From positions 1-55,533 of the forward strand of contig CAJTVH010000017.1 of the NCBI GenBank assembly GCA_910579745.1: 55,533 nt of DNA, given 5' to 3'. This DNA comes from an uncultured Clostridia bacterium. Its GTDB lineage: Bacteria; Bacillota; Clostridia; Lachnospirales; CAG-274. Numbering within the stretch: position 1 is the first letter of the stretch; the number at the start of each line of letters is the position of its first letter. Below, piece by piece: positions 34,511 to 43,600 of the stretch. The position numbers were made by a program, and so were the translations under genes. The notes under the pieces were generated by a model. It had not been told where the DNA came from. It did no database searches and saw only the letters and a list, made by a program, of their open reading frames with translations.

Positions 34511-35696
34511 CGACTATAAGCCTCCTTATCTTATCCGCCGTTTCTCTCACAAGCCCGTGTTTATCCCCGCGAGAAACAACACCGATACTAAGCTCGCCAT
34601 TCATACATACCGCTGGGAAATAAAAATTACATTCCTCTCTGCAATCAGTAATACTGTAAAAAATATTTCTCCCCTTACATAAAGTATAAATAAAATGATT
34701 TATCTCTCTGTCATCAGTAGCTCCGATAACCATAAAAGCCCCGTCTAAATCCGACGGCTCAAATTTTTTTCTGATATACATAACATTTTTATCATTTCTC
34801 CGGCAAAAAAAATGAGGAGAAATAACTTTTATTTTGGCCCCGAATTTCAAAAGTGTGTCAGTCCTTCTCGCCGAAACCTTTCCCCCGCCGACAATAACGA
34901 CCATTTTCCCCGAAATATCAATAAATAGAGGAAATCTCATATTTTTATTGTTTTCTTTGACTTTACCGTCAATAATTTTTTTAACCTCTTTCATAGACAT
35001 TCCGTGTTTCTCAAAAGGTCTTTTAATAACGATTATTTTAGCGCCAACACTTTCAGCCGCCTCAATTTTCTCAGCGGCTCCGCCATTCTTGCCAGAGTCT
35101 TTTGTGACAAGCCATTTTATATCATATTTTTTAAATTCCATAAGATTTTCCGAATAAGAAAAAGGGCCTTTTTTATAAATAACATTCTCAAGTTCAAGCT
35201 CCCCGCATTTTTCTTTCGCTTCCTCAACAGGTAAAACTCGAGCGACAATTCTCTTCTCATAGCCATCAATATATCTATACTTTAAAATCTCTTTACTCCC
35301 CGTGGAAACAAATATATTCCCTTTAGTATCTTTTAAAATATTAACAGCTTCTTCTATAGAATTAACATAAATTATTCCTCTTACACCGCTATAAGTTTTT
35401 TCTCTTAAAAGCCTTATATATTCTATCCCAAATTCCGCACAGGCTGAAAAAATATACTTTGTCACTATTTCAGCGAAAGGATGAGTGGCGTCTATAACAA
35501 AATCCGCTTCTAAAACAGCGCTTTTTATTTCCTCTTCATCTAGCCGTCCGGCATTTATAATAACATATTCTAAATTACTCATAGTATCTCTTCCGTAATC
35601 TGTAGCCACAAAAACCTCAGTAAGAATTTTTTTACCGTTAAGATACTCACTTATTTCCCTGCCTTCGCTTGTCCCTGAAAAAACAATAGCTTTCAT
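34503..35696 (-). CDS. cbiJ-sirC: Cobalt-precorrin-6A reductase fused to precorrin-2 dehydrogenase
   Basis: A 397-residue fusion. Residues 1-245 are CbiJ/CobK: MKAIVFSGTSEGREISEYL, FVIDATHPFAEIVTKYI, NIFVSTGSKEI, VTKDSGKNGGAAEKIEAA. Residues about 255-397 are a SirC/YlnF-like dehydrogenase with FPLFIDISGKMVVIVGGGKVSARR (key GGGKVxxRR), VIGATDDREIN and FPAVCMNGELSIGVVSRG. The helical chelatase/dimer region of full CysG-type proteins is absent, so it should only oxidise precorrin-2 to sirohydrochlorin. The two joined steps are not consecutive in the pathway. ATG overlaps the cbiH stop as ATGA. Confidence 0.93.
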   Translation of the reverse strand: MKAIVFSGTSEGREISEYLNGKKILTEVFVATDYGRDTMSNLEYVIINAGRLDEEEIKSAVLEADFVIDATHPFAEIVTKYIFSACAEFGIEYIRLLREKTYSGVRGIIYVNSIEEAVNILKDTKGNIFVSTGSKEILKYRYIDGYEKRIVARVLPVEEAKEKCGELELENVIYKKGPFSYSENLMEFKKYDIKWLVTKDSGKNGGAAEKIEAAESVGAKIIVIKRPFEKHGMSMKEVKKIIDGKVKENNKNMRFPLFIDISGKMVVIVGGGKVSARRTDTLLKFGAKIKVISPHFFCRRNDKNVMYIRKKFEPSDLDGAFMVIGATDDREINHFIYTLCKGRNIFYSITDCREECNFYFPAVCMNGELSIGVVSRGDKHGLVRETADKIRRLIVDA

Positions 35697-36424
35697 ATAT
35701 AAACATACCCTCTCGGCGTAACCATTTTTCCATTAATAACTTTTGTCTGACTGTTTCCGATAATAACCGTCGTAAACATATCCGTTTTAACTCTTTGAAG
35801 CTCATTAAGCGTAACTATATGATATTCCTGTCCGTTTCTTCCGATGTTTTTCACATATCCGCAGACAGTATCGGCGTTTTTGTGTTTAAGTACAATTTGA
35901 CAAGCTTTTTTTAAATAGTCCGCTCTTTTTTTACTCGATGGATTATAAATACAAATAACAAAATCACCCTCCGCGGCAAGATCGAGCCTTTTCTCAATTT
36001 TATCCCACGGAGTAAGTAAATCGCTTAAACTTATAACGGCGAAATCATGACTAATAGGCGCTCCCAAAACCGACGCCCCGCTTAAACAAGCCGTTATTCC
36101 TGGAATAACCTCTATTTCCACTTCAGGATAATTACCACACACCTCATAAATAACACTGGCCATACCGTATACGCCCGAATCCCCGCTTGAAACCATGGAA
36201 ACCGTCTTTCCCGACAAAGCGTACTCAAGAGCTTTCCCGCACCTAAAAACTTCTTTCGTCATAGGCGACACGAAAACCTCTTTATCCTTAATTTTATCTT
36301 TTATAAGGTCTATGTAATAAGTATATCCCATAATGACGTCACTTTTATTAATAGCGTCCATAGCCCTTTTGGACATTTGCTCAAATCCGCCAGGACCAAG
36401 TCCCACAACATATATTTTTTTCAT
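35693..36424 (-). CDS. cbiH: Cobalt-precorrin-3 C17-methyltransferase
   Basis: A 243-residue tetrapyrrole methylase that methylates C17 and drives ring contraction. The N-terminus KIYVVGLGPGGFEQMSKRA is typical. VMGYTYYIDLIKD, VSMVSSGDSGVYGMASVIYE, GITACLSGASVLGAPISHDFA and FVICIYNPSSKKR are the CbiH/CobJ signatures. It starts four bases inside the end of hemA (ATGA) and overlaps cbiJ-sirC in the same way, so three successive genes are translationally coupled. Confidence 0.95.
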   Translation of the reverse strand: MKKIYVVGLGPGGFEQMSKRAMDAINKSDVIMGYTYYIDLIKDKIKDKEVFVSPMTKEVFRCGKALEYALSGKTVSMVSSGDSGVYGMASVIYEVCGNYPEVEIEVIPGITACLSGASVLGAPISHDFAVISLSDLLTPWDKIEKRLDLAAEGDFVICIYNPSSKKRADYLKKACQIVLKHKNADTVCGYVKNIGRNGQEYHIVTLNELQRVKTDMFTTVIIGNSQTKVINGKMVTPRGYVYI

Positions 36425-37602
36425 AATCTAGCGCGCTCCCTGATTTTTTTCTTACATGAGTCAATAATATCCGGATTAATATAATCTTTCATCCCGCCTA
36501 AAAGCATATCGACTGTTTTGTTTACCGTTTCTCCGACAATATTATCAATTTTATCAGAATCCACGGATTTAAACCCGCTTTTTACAATCCTTCTTGAAAT
36601 AATATTTTTTAATTCCGCTATACTTTGTAAAGACATCTTATAATTCTCCCAATTAAAAAAAACTCTCGTAAACTTTTCAACTATATCGTATATTATATCA
36701 ATCTTTTCAGAACTTATCTCCGTTTTAAATCCAAACTCGTCAATATTAAAACACTCGCACTCTTTTGATATTAAAGCCTCGACATCCCTCGGAACAGCGA
36801 GATCAATCACAATATCAGGTTTTTGGATTAAATCTTTAAATTTATCATAAGTCAAAGTATAATGAGGACTTTTCGTAGCGCTTATAACAAAGTCAGCCCC
36901 GTTTATATAATCATATCTTTCTTTGTATTTTATAGCCATACAACCTTTTATAATCTCATTATTTCCATGTTTATAACTTCTTAACGTAACAAAAACCCTA
37001 CAGCCTTTTTTCACTAAAAGTTTCTGCGCTATTTGTCCCATTTTCCCGTTTCCTATAACAACGCATCTTTTATTTTTAAGGTTTTCATATTTTTGACTTA
37101 AAAACTTTACGGCGGCGTAAGCACTTGAAACAGGCGTATTTGAGATATTAACGTTTGTAAGAGCGTATTTGCCGGCTGAAACAGCTATTCTGAAAAGCGT
37201 GTTAAGAGCTGAATCGGTACAGCCGTTTTTCCCGCTTACCTCTAAAGCGTAATTAATTTGGCTGACGATCTGCCCTTCACCCACAATTTGAGATTTTATC
37301 CCACAGGCAAGCTCCATGATATAATAAACGACTTCCGCGCTCTCCCTTTTTTCACATACTCCGTCAAACTTATATATTTTTGAGTATTCAAATAAAAGTT
37401 TGTCAGCTATATTCTCGCCAATATCCTCCATACTCAAATAGATTTCCGTTCTGTTACAGGTTGATAAAATAATACAGCCCCATACATTCTCAAGCCCGCA
37501 AATATTTTGAGATATTTGAACAGCTCTCTCGGAGGTAAAAGACAACTTTTCCCTTTGAAAAATACTATTGTTTTTATAATCCACTCCCGCCATAAAGAAC
37601 AT
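36421..37602 (-). CDS. hemA: Glutamyl-tRNA reductase
   Basis: A 393-residue HemA, which reduces glutamyl-tRNA to glutamate-1-semialdehyde for ALA synthesis. The catalytic Cys is in LSTCNRTEIY (Cys 49). The binding site is AGVDYKNNSIFQREKLSF at the N-terminus, and the NADPH domain has CVVIGNGKMGQIAQKLL. The hydrophobic IKSQIVGEGQIVSQ segment is also typical. It starts at the ATG at 37602 (GGGGAGG 11 bases before) or at Met 4. The next enzyme, the aminomutase HemL, is not in the window. Confidence 0.95.
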   Translation of the reverse strand: MFFMAGVDYKNNSIFQREKLSFTSERAVQISQNICGLENVWGCIILSTCNRTEIYLSMEDIGENIADKLLFEYSKIYKFDGVCEKRESAEVVYYIMELACGIKSQIVGEGQIVSQINYALEVSGKNGCTDSALNTLFRIAVSAGKYALTNVNISNTPVSSAYAAVKFLSQKYENLKNKRCVVIGNGKMGQIAQKLLVKKGCRVFVTLRSYKHGNNEIIKGCMAIKYKERYDYINGADFVISATKSPHYTLTYDKFKDLIQKPDIVIDLAVPRDVEALISKECECFNIDEFGFKTEISSEKIDIIYDIVEKFTRVFFNWENYKMSLQSIAELKNIISRRIVKSGFKSVDSDKIDNIVGETVNKTVDMLLGGMKDYINPDIIDSCKKKIRERARL

Positions 37603-37649
37603 AACTATAGAAGCCTCCCCTAAAAACTCTTTAAGGTAATATAAAAATT

Positions 37650-38666
37650 CTATTGTAAAAATTTAATACCGCCGACAGTATCATTAAATCCGACAGCTAA
37701 AGTAACACCGTCGCCAACTGTTTTTTTAATAACAAGCTTTCCGAAGCCTGAGGCTAAAACAGCGCATCTCTCGCAAACATTATCCGTTCCCGTAACCTTT
37801 TTTACAAACTCAGAACTTGAAAATTCTCCCGAAATACAGTTTAACTCTTTAGTGGAATAATATCTAAGCTCAATCCCAAGATATTCCCGAAGTTTTATAA
37901 TAGCTTTCTCATTTTTCTTCAAATCTATTGTAGCCATAGTATAAACAGAATACCTGTCAATATTATTTTCCCGAAAAACTTCGTCAAAAAGCTCTATAAG
38001 GGCGTTTTCATCCGTCCCCTTTCTGCCTCCCACTCCAATAGCCATACATTTAGGAATTAAATTAAGATTATATTTATAAACATCTCTTAAATAAGGAGAA
38101 ACAACTATTCCCCGTTCCGTACCAGAATTACCCAATAAAATATTATAGGGCAATTCATCGTCAATAATAACATCGCTTACAAGTCCAACTTTCTCCCCTT
38201 TAAGAAGCGCTGATGAAATATGTTTAACATTACAAATATTACGTATCTTAAAACTTTTTTTAACCGCCCAGCAATCAACCGCCCATACCCCATTAATATC
38301 CGTAGCCGTGGTTATAATAGGTATTCCTTTCGTATAACGACATATTTTTTCAGCCAAAGCGTTAGCTCCGCCTACATGCCCAGACAGGATAGGCACGGCG
38401 TATTTCCCAAGTTCATCACATACAATAACGGCAGGGTCTGTTTCTTTGTTTTTTATAAATCCCGAAATCGCTCTGACAGCTATTCCGACAGCGCTTATAA
38501 ATATTATCGCGTCGCCGTCTGAAAAAGCTTTTTCTGTCCATTTTACAAGACTTTCCGACCTTGTCTTTTGGAAACACGCCCGCACATCAAAAACGTCAAG
38601 TATTTCACACATTTTTTCATTCAATAAATCGCCCTTATCAGTAAATGATATAATATAAATTGTCAA
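37650..38666 (-). CDS. cbiG: Cobalt-precorrin-5A hydrolase
   Basis: A 338-residue CbiG, which opens the lactone ring and releases acetaldehyde. The N-terminal domain includes DGDAIIFISAVGIAVRAISGFIKNKETDPAVIVCDELGKYAVPILSGHVGGANALA (key residues VGIAVR and LSGHxGGAN, quoted from one continuous region). The C-terminal domain has AIGVGGRKGT and ends GVTLAVGFNDTVGG. Start is a TTG at 38664-38666, three bases after the cbiF stop region, with AAAGGGCG before it. Family length is normal. Confidence 0.94.
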   Translation of the reverse strand: MTIYIISFTDKGDLLNEKMCEILDVFDVRACFQKTRSESLVKWTEKAFSDGDAIIFISAVGIAVRAISGFIKNKETDPAVIVCDELGKYAVPILSGHVGGANALAEKICRYTKGIPIITTATDINGVWAVDCWAVKKSFKIRNICNVKHISSALLKGEKVGLVSDVIIDDELPYNILLGNSGTERGIVVSPYLRDVYKYNLNLIPKCMAIGVGGRKGTDENALIELFDEVFRENNIDRYSVYTMATIDLKKNEKAIIKLREYLGIELRYYSTKELNCISGEFSSSEFVKKVTGTDNVCERCAVLASGFGKLVIKKTVGDGVTLAVGFNDTVGGIKFLQ

Positions 38667-38669
38667 TAA

Positions 38670-39422
38670 TTAATCGCCCTTTCTAAATTCATGAGAAAAA
38701 GAGGGATTGTATAGCAAAGACCTTTTATAATTATTCCCCAAAAAATCCCCTATTATAATAAGCGCCGTTTTATTAATATTATTTTTCTCAGCGGATTTCG
38801 CGATTTCCGAAACAGTTGTTTTTATCACCTTCTCATCGTTCCAAGTGGCTTTATACACAATGGCGGCCGGTGTATCGGATTTATATCCGCCTCTAATAAG
38901 TTTTCTTGAAAGCTCATTAAGCATACCCGCGGAAAGAAAAACCACCATAGTTGCGTTATGGGAAGCGAGAAGAGAAATATCCTCTTTTTCCGGCACAGGG
39001 GTTTTCCCCTCCATTCTTGTAATAATAACACTTTGACTTACATGGGGAATAGTATATTCCGTTTTTAAAGACGCGGCCGCTCCAAAAAGAGAACTTACGC
39101 CTGGACATACTTTGTATTCTAAATTATACTTATCAAGAATGTTCATCTGCTCTTTTATAGCTCCGTAAATCGATGGATCGCCCGTATGCAGTCTTACTGT
39201 ATTTTTTCCATCCATCTCAGCCGAAACCATAACAGAGGTAATTTCTTCAAGAGTCATTTCAGCGCTGTTGTAAATTTGGCACCCCTTCTTCGCGAAATTG
39301 AGTAATTCAGAGTTTACAAGGGAACCAGCGTATATTATAACGTCGGCTTTCTCAATAAGATTCTTTCCCCTTACCGTTATTAAATCAACCGCCCCTGGGC
39401 CCGCTCCCACAAAATCAATCAT
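38670..39422 (-). CDS. cbiF: Cobalt-precorrin-4 C11-methyltransferase
   Basis: A 250-residue tetrapyrrole methylase that adds the methyl group at C11. The N-terminus is MIDFVGAGPGAVDLITVRG. VIIYAGSLVNSELL, VRLHTGDPSIYGAIKEQM and GVSSLFGAAASLKTEYTIP are the CbiF/CobM signatures. It begins 15 bases after cbiL, with AAGG at short spacing. It forms the first pair of structural genes behind the cobalamin riboswitch together with cbiL. Confidence 0.96.
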   Translation of the reverse strand: MIDFVGAGPGAVDLITVRGKNLIEKADVIIYAGSLVNSELLNFAKKGCQIYNSAEMTLEEITSVMVSAEMDGKNTVRLHTGDPSIYGAIKEQMNILDKYNLEYKVCPGVSSLFGAAASLKTEYTIPHVSQSVIITRMEGKTPVPEKEDISLLASHNATMVVFLSAGMLNELSRKLIRGGYKSDTPAAIVYKATWNDEKVIKTTVSEIAKSAEKNNINKTALIIIGDFLGNNYKRSLLYNPSFSHEFRKGD

Positions 39423-39437
39423 ATAAAGCGCCTTCTT

Positions 39438-40130
39438 TCAAATTTTTGTCTCTTTTACAATAATTACAGAAAAATAATTAGCTTTCTCATCAAGCTCGTT
39501 GATGTTTTTATATATTTTTTCATTTTCCATACCACATTGCTCCACCATTACGCTTTTATCAAGCAAATTTTCCCCGCTTAAAATATCTCGTATATCAGAA
39601 ACAGATCTGCCCGATTTCATAAGTACTTTCGTACCTTTAAACTTAATACCCTCCCTAACGTTGTCATAAGAAGCGGGAATTATAACAAGCGGCTCGTCCC
39701 TCTCGCAAAGTGACATATTAAGCCTTGCGGCGGCGGCGCAGAAAGAAGTAACAGCCGGAATAATTTCCGTTTCATACCCTCTTTCCATAATAATTGAGTT
39801 TACACGCATATAAGAAGAATATATAGTAGGATCGCCTAAAGTTACAAAAGCTATATTTTTACCCTCCTCTAACTTTTTCTCAATTACATCAGAAATTTTC
39901 AAATAATTTTTCTTAAGTTCATCGAAATCTTTATTCATAGGCATAATACAATCCATAACAGGTTTGTTTCCAATATATTCCTCTATTATATTAAAAGCTG
40001 TCCTTTCCCCACTTTTCATAAGAGGAACGGCGATAATATCGGCTTCCTCAATAATTCTTAAAGCTTTAAGAGTAATAAGCTCTTTGTCGCCTGGACCTAC
40101 ACCCACGCCAAATAATTTACCTTTACACAT
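39438..40130 (-). CDS. cbiL: Cobalt-precorrin-2 C20-methyltransferase
   Basis: A methylase of 230 residues from the ATG at 40130 (binding site GGGAG); the frame stays open for 15 codons further upstream without support. The motif order KLFGVGVGPGDKELITLKAL, IAVPLMKSG, FVTLGDPTIYSSYMRV and ITSFCAAAARLN-like TSFCAAAARLNMSL is that of CbiL/CobI. It methylates C20 of the cobalt-bearing intermediate, the first methylation after metal insertion. It is the first gene behind the promoter and riboswitch leader, so it sits at the regulated 5' end of the long B12 transcript. Confidence 0.95.
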   Translation of the reverse strand: MCKGKLFGVGVGPGDKELITLKALRIIEEADIIAVPLMKSGERTAFNIIEEYIGNKPVMDCIMPMNKDFDELKKNYLKISDVIEKKLEEGKNIAFVTLGDPTIYSSYMRVNSIIMERGYETEIIPAVTSFCAAAARLNMSLCERDEPLVIIPASYDNVREGIKFKGTKVLMKSGRSVSDIRDILSGENLLDKSVMVEQCGMENEKIYKNINELDEKANYFSVIIVKETKI

Positions 40131-40211
40131 AAAAACACTCCCGTTAAAAATCAACAAAAAACAGAACAAATCCACATAACTAAAAATTAAAGCTTTTCTG
40201 TATTTATACGC

Positions 40212-40235
40212 AAAAAAAGCCTTTCACCAAAAGGC
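40212..40235 (-). terminator. Regulatory terminator of the cobalamin leader
   Basis: On the minus strand GCCTTTTGGTGAAAGGC (40235 to 40219) folds into a hairpin and is followed by seven T residues (40218 to 40212). It lies between the riboswitch aptamer and cbiL, the position expected of a ligand-controlled terminator. Confidence 0.85.
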
Positions 40236-40342
40236 AAAAAGCGACACGCCAAACAAACACCTATAAAGCCCCCTAAAAGACTTATAAATGAAATTTTCAA
40301 AGGCTGTCGCCCTTCATTGCCCAAGGACGTTTACCGATAATA

Positions 40343-40528
40343 TGATGAGCGACCCGACTTATAGCATTATACTAAACATAACTTAAACAGTTATTAAATT
40401 TTTATCCACCGTTAAATATTGTTTAGTATTAATCGCGAAAACAATTATAATTTAACTAAATACGGTAATGGCTGTTGCGACGGATTCTAACCGCACTTCT
40501 CTCAATGAATTATACCAAAAGTATAAAA
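40343..40528 (-). promoter_or_regulatory. Cobalamin riboswitch
   Basis: Read on the minus strand, the leader has GAGAGAAGTGCGGTTAGAATCCG (positions 40503 down to about 40481; key core GGTTAGAATCC), then GCAACAGCCATTACCGTA. This follows the B12-box core pattern (GGTGAGAATCC then GCCACTGTA) with some variation. About 95 bases later comes ATAAGTCGGGTCGC (40363 to 40350), corresponding to the AAGTCAGGA segment of the aptamer. It is located between a promoter and a terminator, just before the first B12 gene. The expression platform extends from 40343 to 40212: a minus-strand GGCGACAGCC-type segment (about 40302-40312) can pair either with the aptamer's GTCGC or with GGCGTGTCGC (40250-40241). Confidence 0.75.
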
Positions 40529-40551
40529 CCATATTATCAAAATATAGGCAT

Positions 40552-40580
40552 ATTATATCACTTTATAAATAATAAAGCAA
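40552..40580 (-). promoter_or_regulatory. Promoter of the B12 locus
   Basis: On the minus strand TTGCTT (40580-40575), a 17-base spacer and a perfect TATAAT (40557-40552). Transcription would start near 40545, just ahead of the riboswitch aptamer. Another TATAAT at 40514-40509 lies inside the aptamer's 5' region and has no good -35 partner. Confidence 0.7.
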
Positions 40581-40596
40581 GGTAAATTTTTCAAAA

Positions 40597-40649
40597 ATCA
40601 CGGTCGCCTCATAAATTTTTTTAAGTAAAATTTATGAGGCGACCGTGAT
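40597..40649 (-). terminator. Terminator of the penicillin-binding protein gene
   Basis: The arms ATCACGGTCGCCTCATAAAT and its reverse complement pair perfectly over more than 20 bp. The minus strand then has five T residues. It lies 32 bases after the stop at 40681 and insulates that gene from the B12 promoter just beyond it. Confidence 0.85.
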
Positions 40650-40680
40650 AAAAATATCAAACACTCAATAAACACATAAT

Positions 40681-43600
40681 TTACATTGGATCATCGATAA
40701 TCAAATTATCTCTGGCCGGAGGCGACGGAGCGACAGCCGCCTGGGTAGGCGGTTCCGGAGACGGCGTATCACTCACGGGATTTCCGTTAGCGGTTACAAC
40801 ACCTCCGCTGTCAATAATTCCTCCGTTATTCGCTGGAGGAGGTTCAGCCGCTTCATCATTCGGAGATGGTGACACATTTGGAGTCTGCGTTTGGGTTCCT
40901 CCCTGATTCACTTTGCTAGGATTACTATTTTCACCGATTTCATTATTTCCTGCCGAGCCCTCATTATTCTCTGGGGACTGTCCATTTTCATTCGTTACGG
41001 TTTCTGTCTCTTCCTCAGAAATTCTCTCGCTTGACAAATGAATATTACAGCTCCCCCCAACATGTATCTCATACTTTCTGTCATCAATGTTCTCGGAGCC
41101 GTTATAAGGCTCCGGACGCACAATTCCAACCTGAGTAAAAACATTAGGACAAAACTCGCCCGCCGACATTTTGGACTCACCGCAAAAGGTAGCGGATTTG
41201 TGGACATCACAGCTTTCCTTAGGCTCTGTTCCCGCGACAAAATTCTCGTTTCTTATTCTGCTGCCTCTCGGATCTTTATCACACAAGCCCGAAACGGCAA
41301 GTTTTCCCGACTCGTTGCAAATTGACTTTACAACAAGACCCGAAGGTTTCTCAAAATCCTTAACCTCAAGCCCCTCGTGGATTTTCTCCATAACATACCG
41401 CCAAACTTTAAGATGCACCGACTGGTCTTTAAGACTCTCCATATTTTTAACGGTATCGTCATATCTGTCATATCCAAGCCATATACTCGCGGCATAATAA
41501 GGTGTATATCCAGCAAAAGTCAAATCCTTTGAGTTCTGCGTTGTTCCCGTTTTTCCCGCTATAGGCATGCTCGAATTTATAAATTTCGCCTTTGTACCTG
41601 TGCCCGCTCTGATAACATCTTTCATCATATCCGTAACACAGTAAGCCGTAGACGCTTTTATAACCTGCGTAGGCTCGCTTTGTTTTTCAAGAAGAAGTTT
41701 TCCATTATGGTCGTAAACCTTTGTATAGAAAGACGGTTTATAATATTTTCCCTCATTAGCGATCATACCAAAAGCGGCTGCGGTTTCAAGCTGTGTAACT
41801 CCGTGAGTGAGACCACCCAAAGCGGTAGACGCGTGATTATCGTTTTCAAGAGTTGTAAAGCCCATTTTTAAGAGATACTGATAACTCGCGTCAATTCCCG
41901 CCTGATTCATGGCTTTAACAGCCACTATATTCATAGAGTCTCTTATGCCGTCTCGAATCGTTGAAAGCCCTTTATAGCCTTTATACCAGTTTTTAGGCTT
42001 ATATCCGTTTAAATCTAAAGGAACGTCGTCAATAACAGTAGCCGGAGTTAAAACCCCCATGTCAATACCAGGAGTAAAAGCCGCGAGGACCTTAAACACA
42101 GAACCAGGCTGTCTCGCGGAAGCAACCGCTCTGTTAAGACCTCTATTCACGAGTTTCTCTCCTCGGCCTCCGCCGACAGCTTTTACCTCACCTTTCTTAT
42201 AATCAAGAATGACCATCGCCGACTGAGGCTGAACAGCGTAATTTGATTTCTCAGAAATAATTTCCTGCCCCGAAGGAAGACTTTTTAATACCTCTTGCCT
42301 TTTTACCGAAACGAAGCTGTCCGCCTCTCCCTTATTTTTTACAAGTTTGTTGAATTCCTTATGCTCCTGTTTTCCCGATTCTTTATTTCCCACGGAAACA
42401 ATATAGCTGACATCTATTTTATATTCCATACTCGGAAATAACTCGTCGTTTAAATAAGCCTCGTCCACAATCTTTTGAATTTTAGGCTCAAAAGTTGAAT
42501 GAATCTCAAGACCTCCATTATATAAAAGATTATTCGCTTGAGCTACGCTCATATTATGTTGTTCCTGGAGGTCTTTTGATACCTGCTCAAAAAGCCCGTC
42601 CACAAAATAACTATGAACGCTCGCGCCTGTATCCTCAACCGTTTTATCATATTCGCTTATTCTGGCGTAAACATCATCGTTATACGCCTCGTCATACTCA
42701 TCTTTTGTTATATATCCCTGTTCAAACATATTTTTAAGTATACGCCTCTGCCTTGACTGATTATTCTCAGGATTTAACCTTGGGGAATAACGAGTAGGAC
42801 TGCTTGTAATTCCCGCCAAAACAGCACACTCTGAAAGAGTAAGCTCAGAAACGTCCCTGCCGAAATAACCAAGAGCCGCCGCCTGAACTCCGTTATATCC
42901 ATGATTTAAATAAATAGTGTTCAAATATAACTCAAGTATATAATTTTTAGCCGCCTTTTCACTTCCGAGCTGTTTCTCAAGCTCATCCTCATACTTAAGC
43001 GCCAAATACATTTCCTGAATCTTTGTTTCTATATTATTCCTCGTAACTTTGGTAATATTATTTTTTATAAGCTGTTGAGTAATTGTGCTCGCTCCCTCAA
43101 GACGGTTTCCGAAAACAGTTGAGTAAGCCGCGCGAAAAATACTTCTTATATCAATTCCGCCATGACTGTAAAATCTCTCGTCCTCAATAGCGATAATAGC
43201 GTTTTGCATATTTTTAGGAATTTTATCCAAAGTTACATATTCTCTGTTTTCCTCCCCGTGAAATCTGTCAATTTCGGCTCCGTTAGCATCATAAATAACG
43301 GAAGTGTATATATTCGGCTCAATAGCGATAAGCTCAAGATTCGGTGCCTTGTCAATAATTCCCATAATAGCTCCGATAACCGCTCCAGAAACAGCAAAAA
43401 CAATAATAAAAAATATAAGAAAAAATACTTTTAAAAAGGTTTTAAACTTGCTTTTCTTTTTAACCTTTTTCTTTTTGCCGCTCTTATCCCTTTCGGAAAA
43501 ATCGTCATCTTCCCCATCATCATATTCATAACGAGGAATTTTATAATCGCCTTTTAAAGAACTATTTTTTCCGTTTCTAGAATAAGGCTTTTCATGACGG

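Noticed and set aside
40509..40514. TATAAT at this site as the promoter of the B12 locus
   Set aside because: Transcription from it would cut off the 5' part of the aptamer and it has no -35 at 16-18 bases; the TTGCTT-17-TATAAT pair at 40552-40580 fits better.
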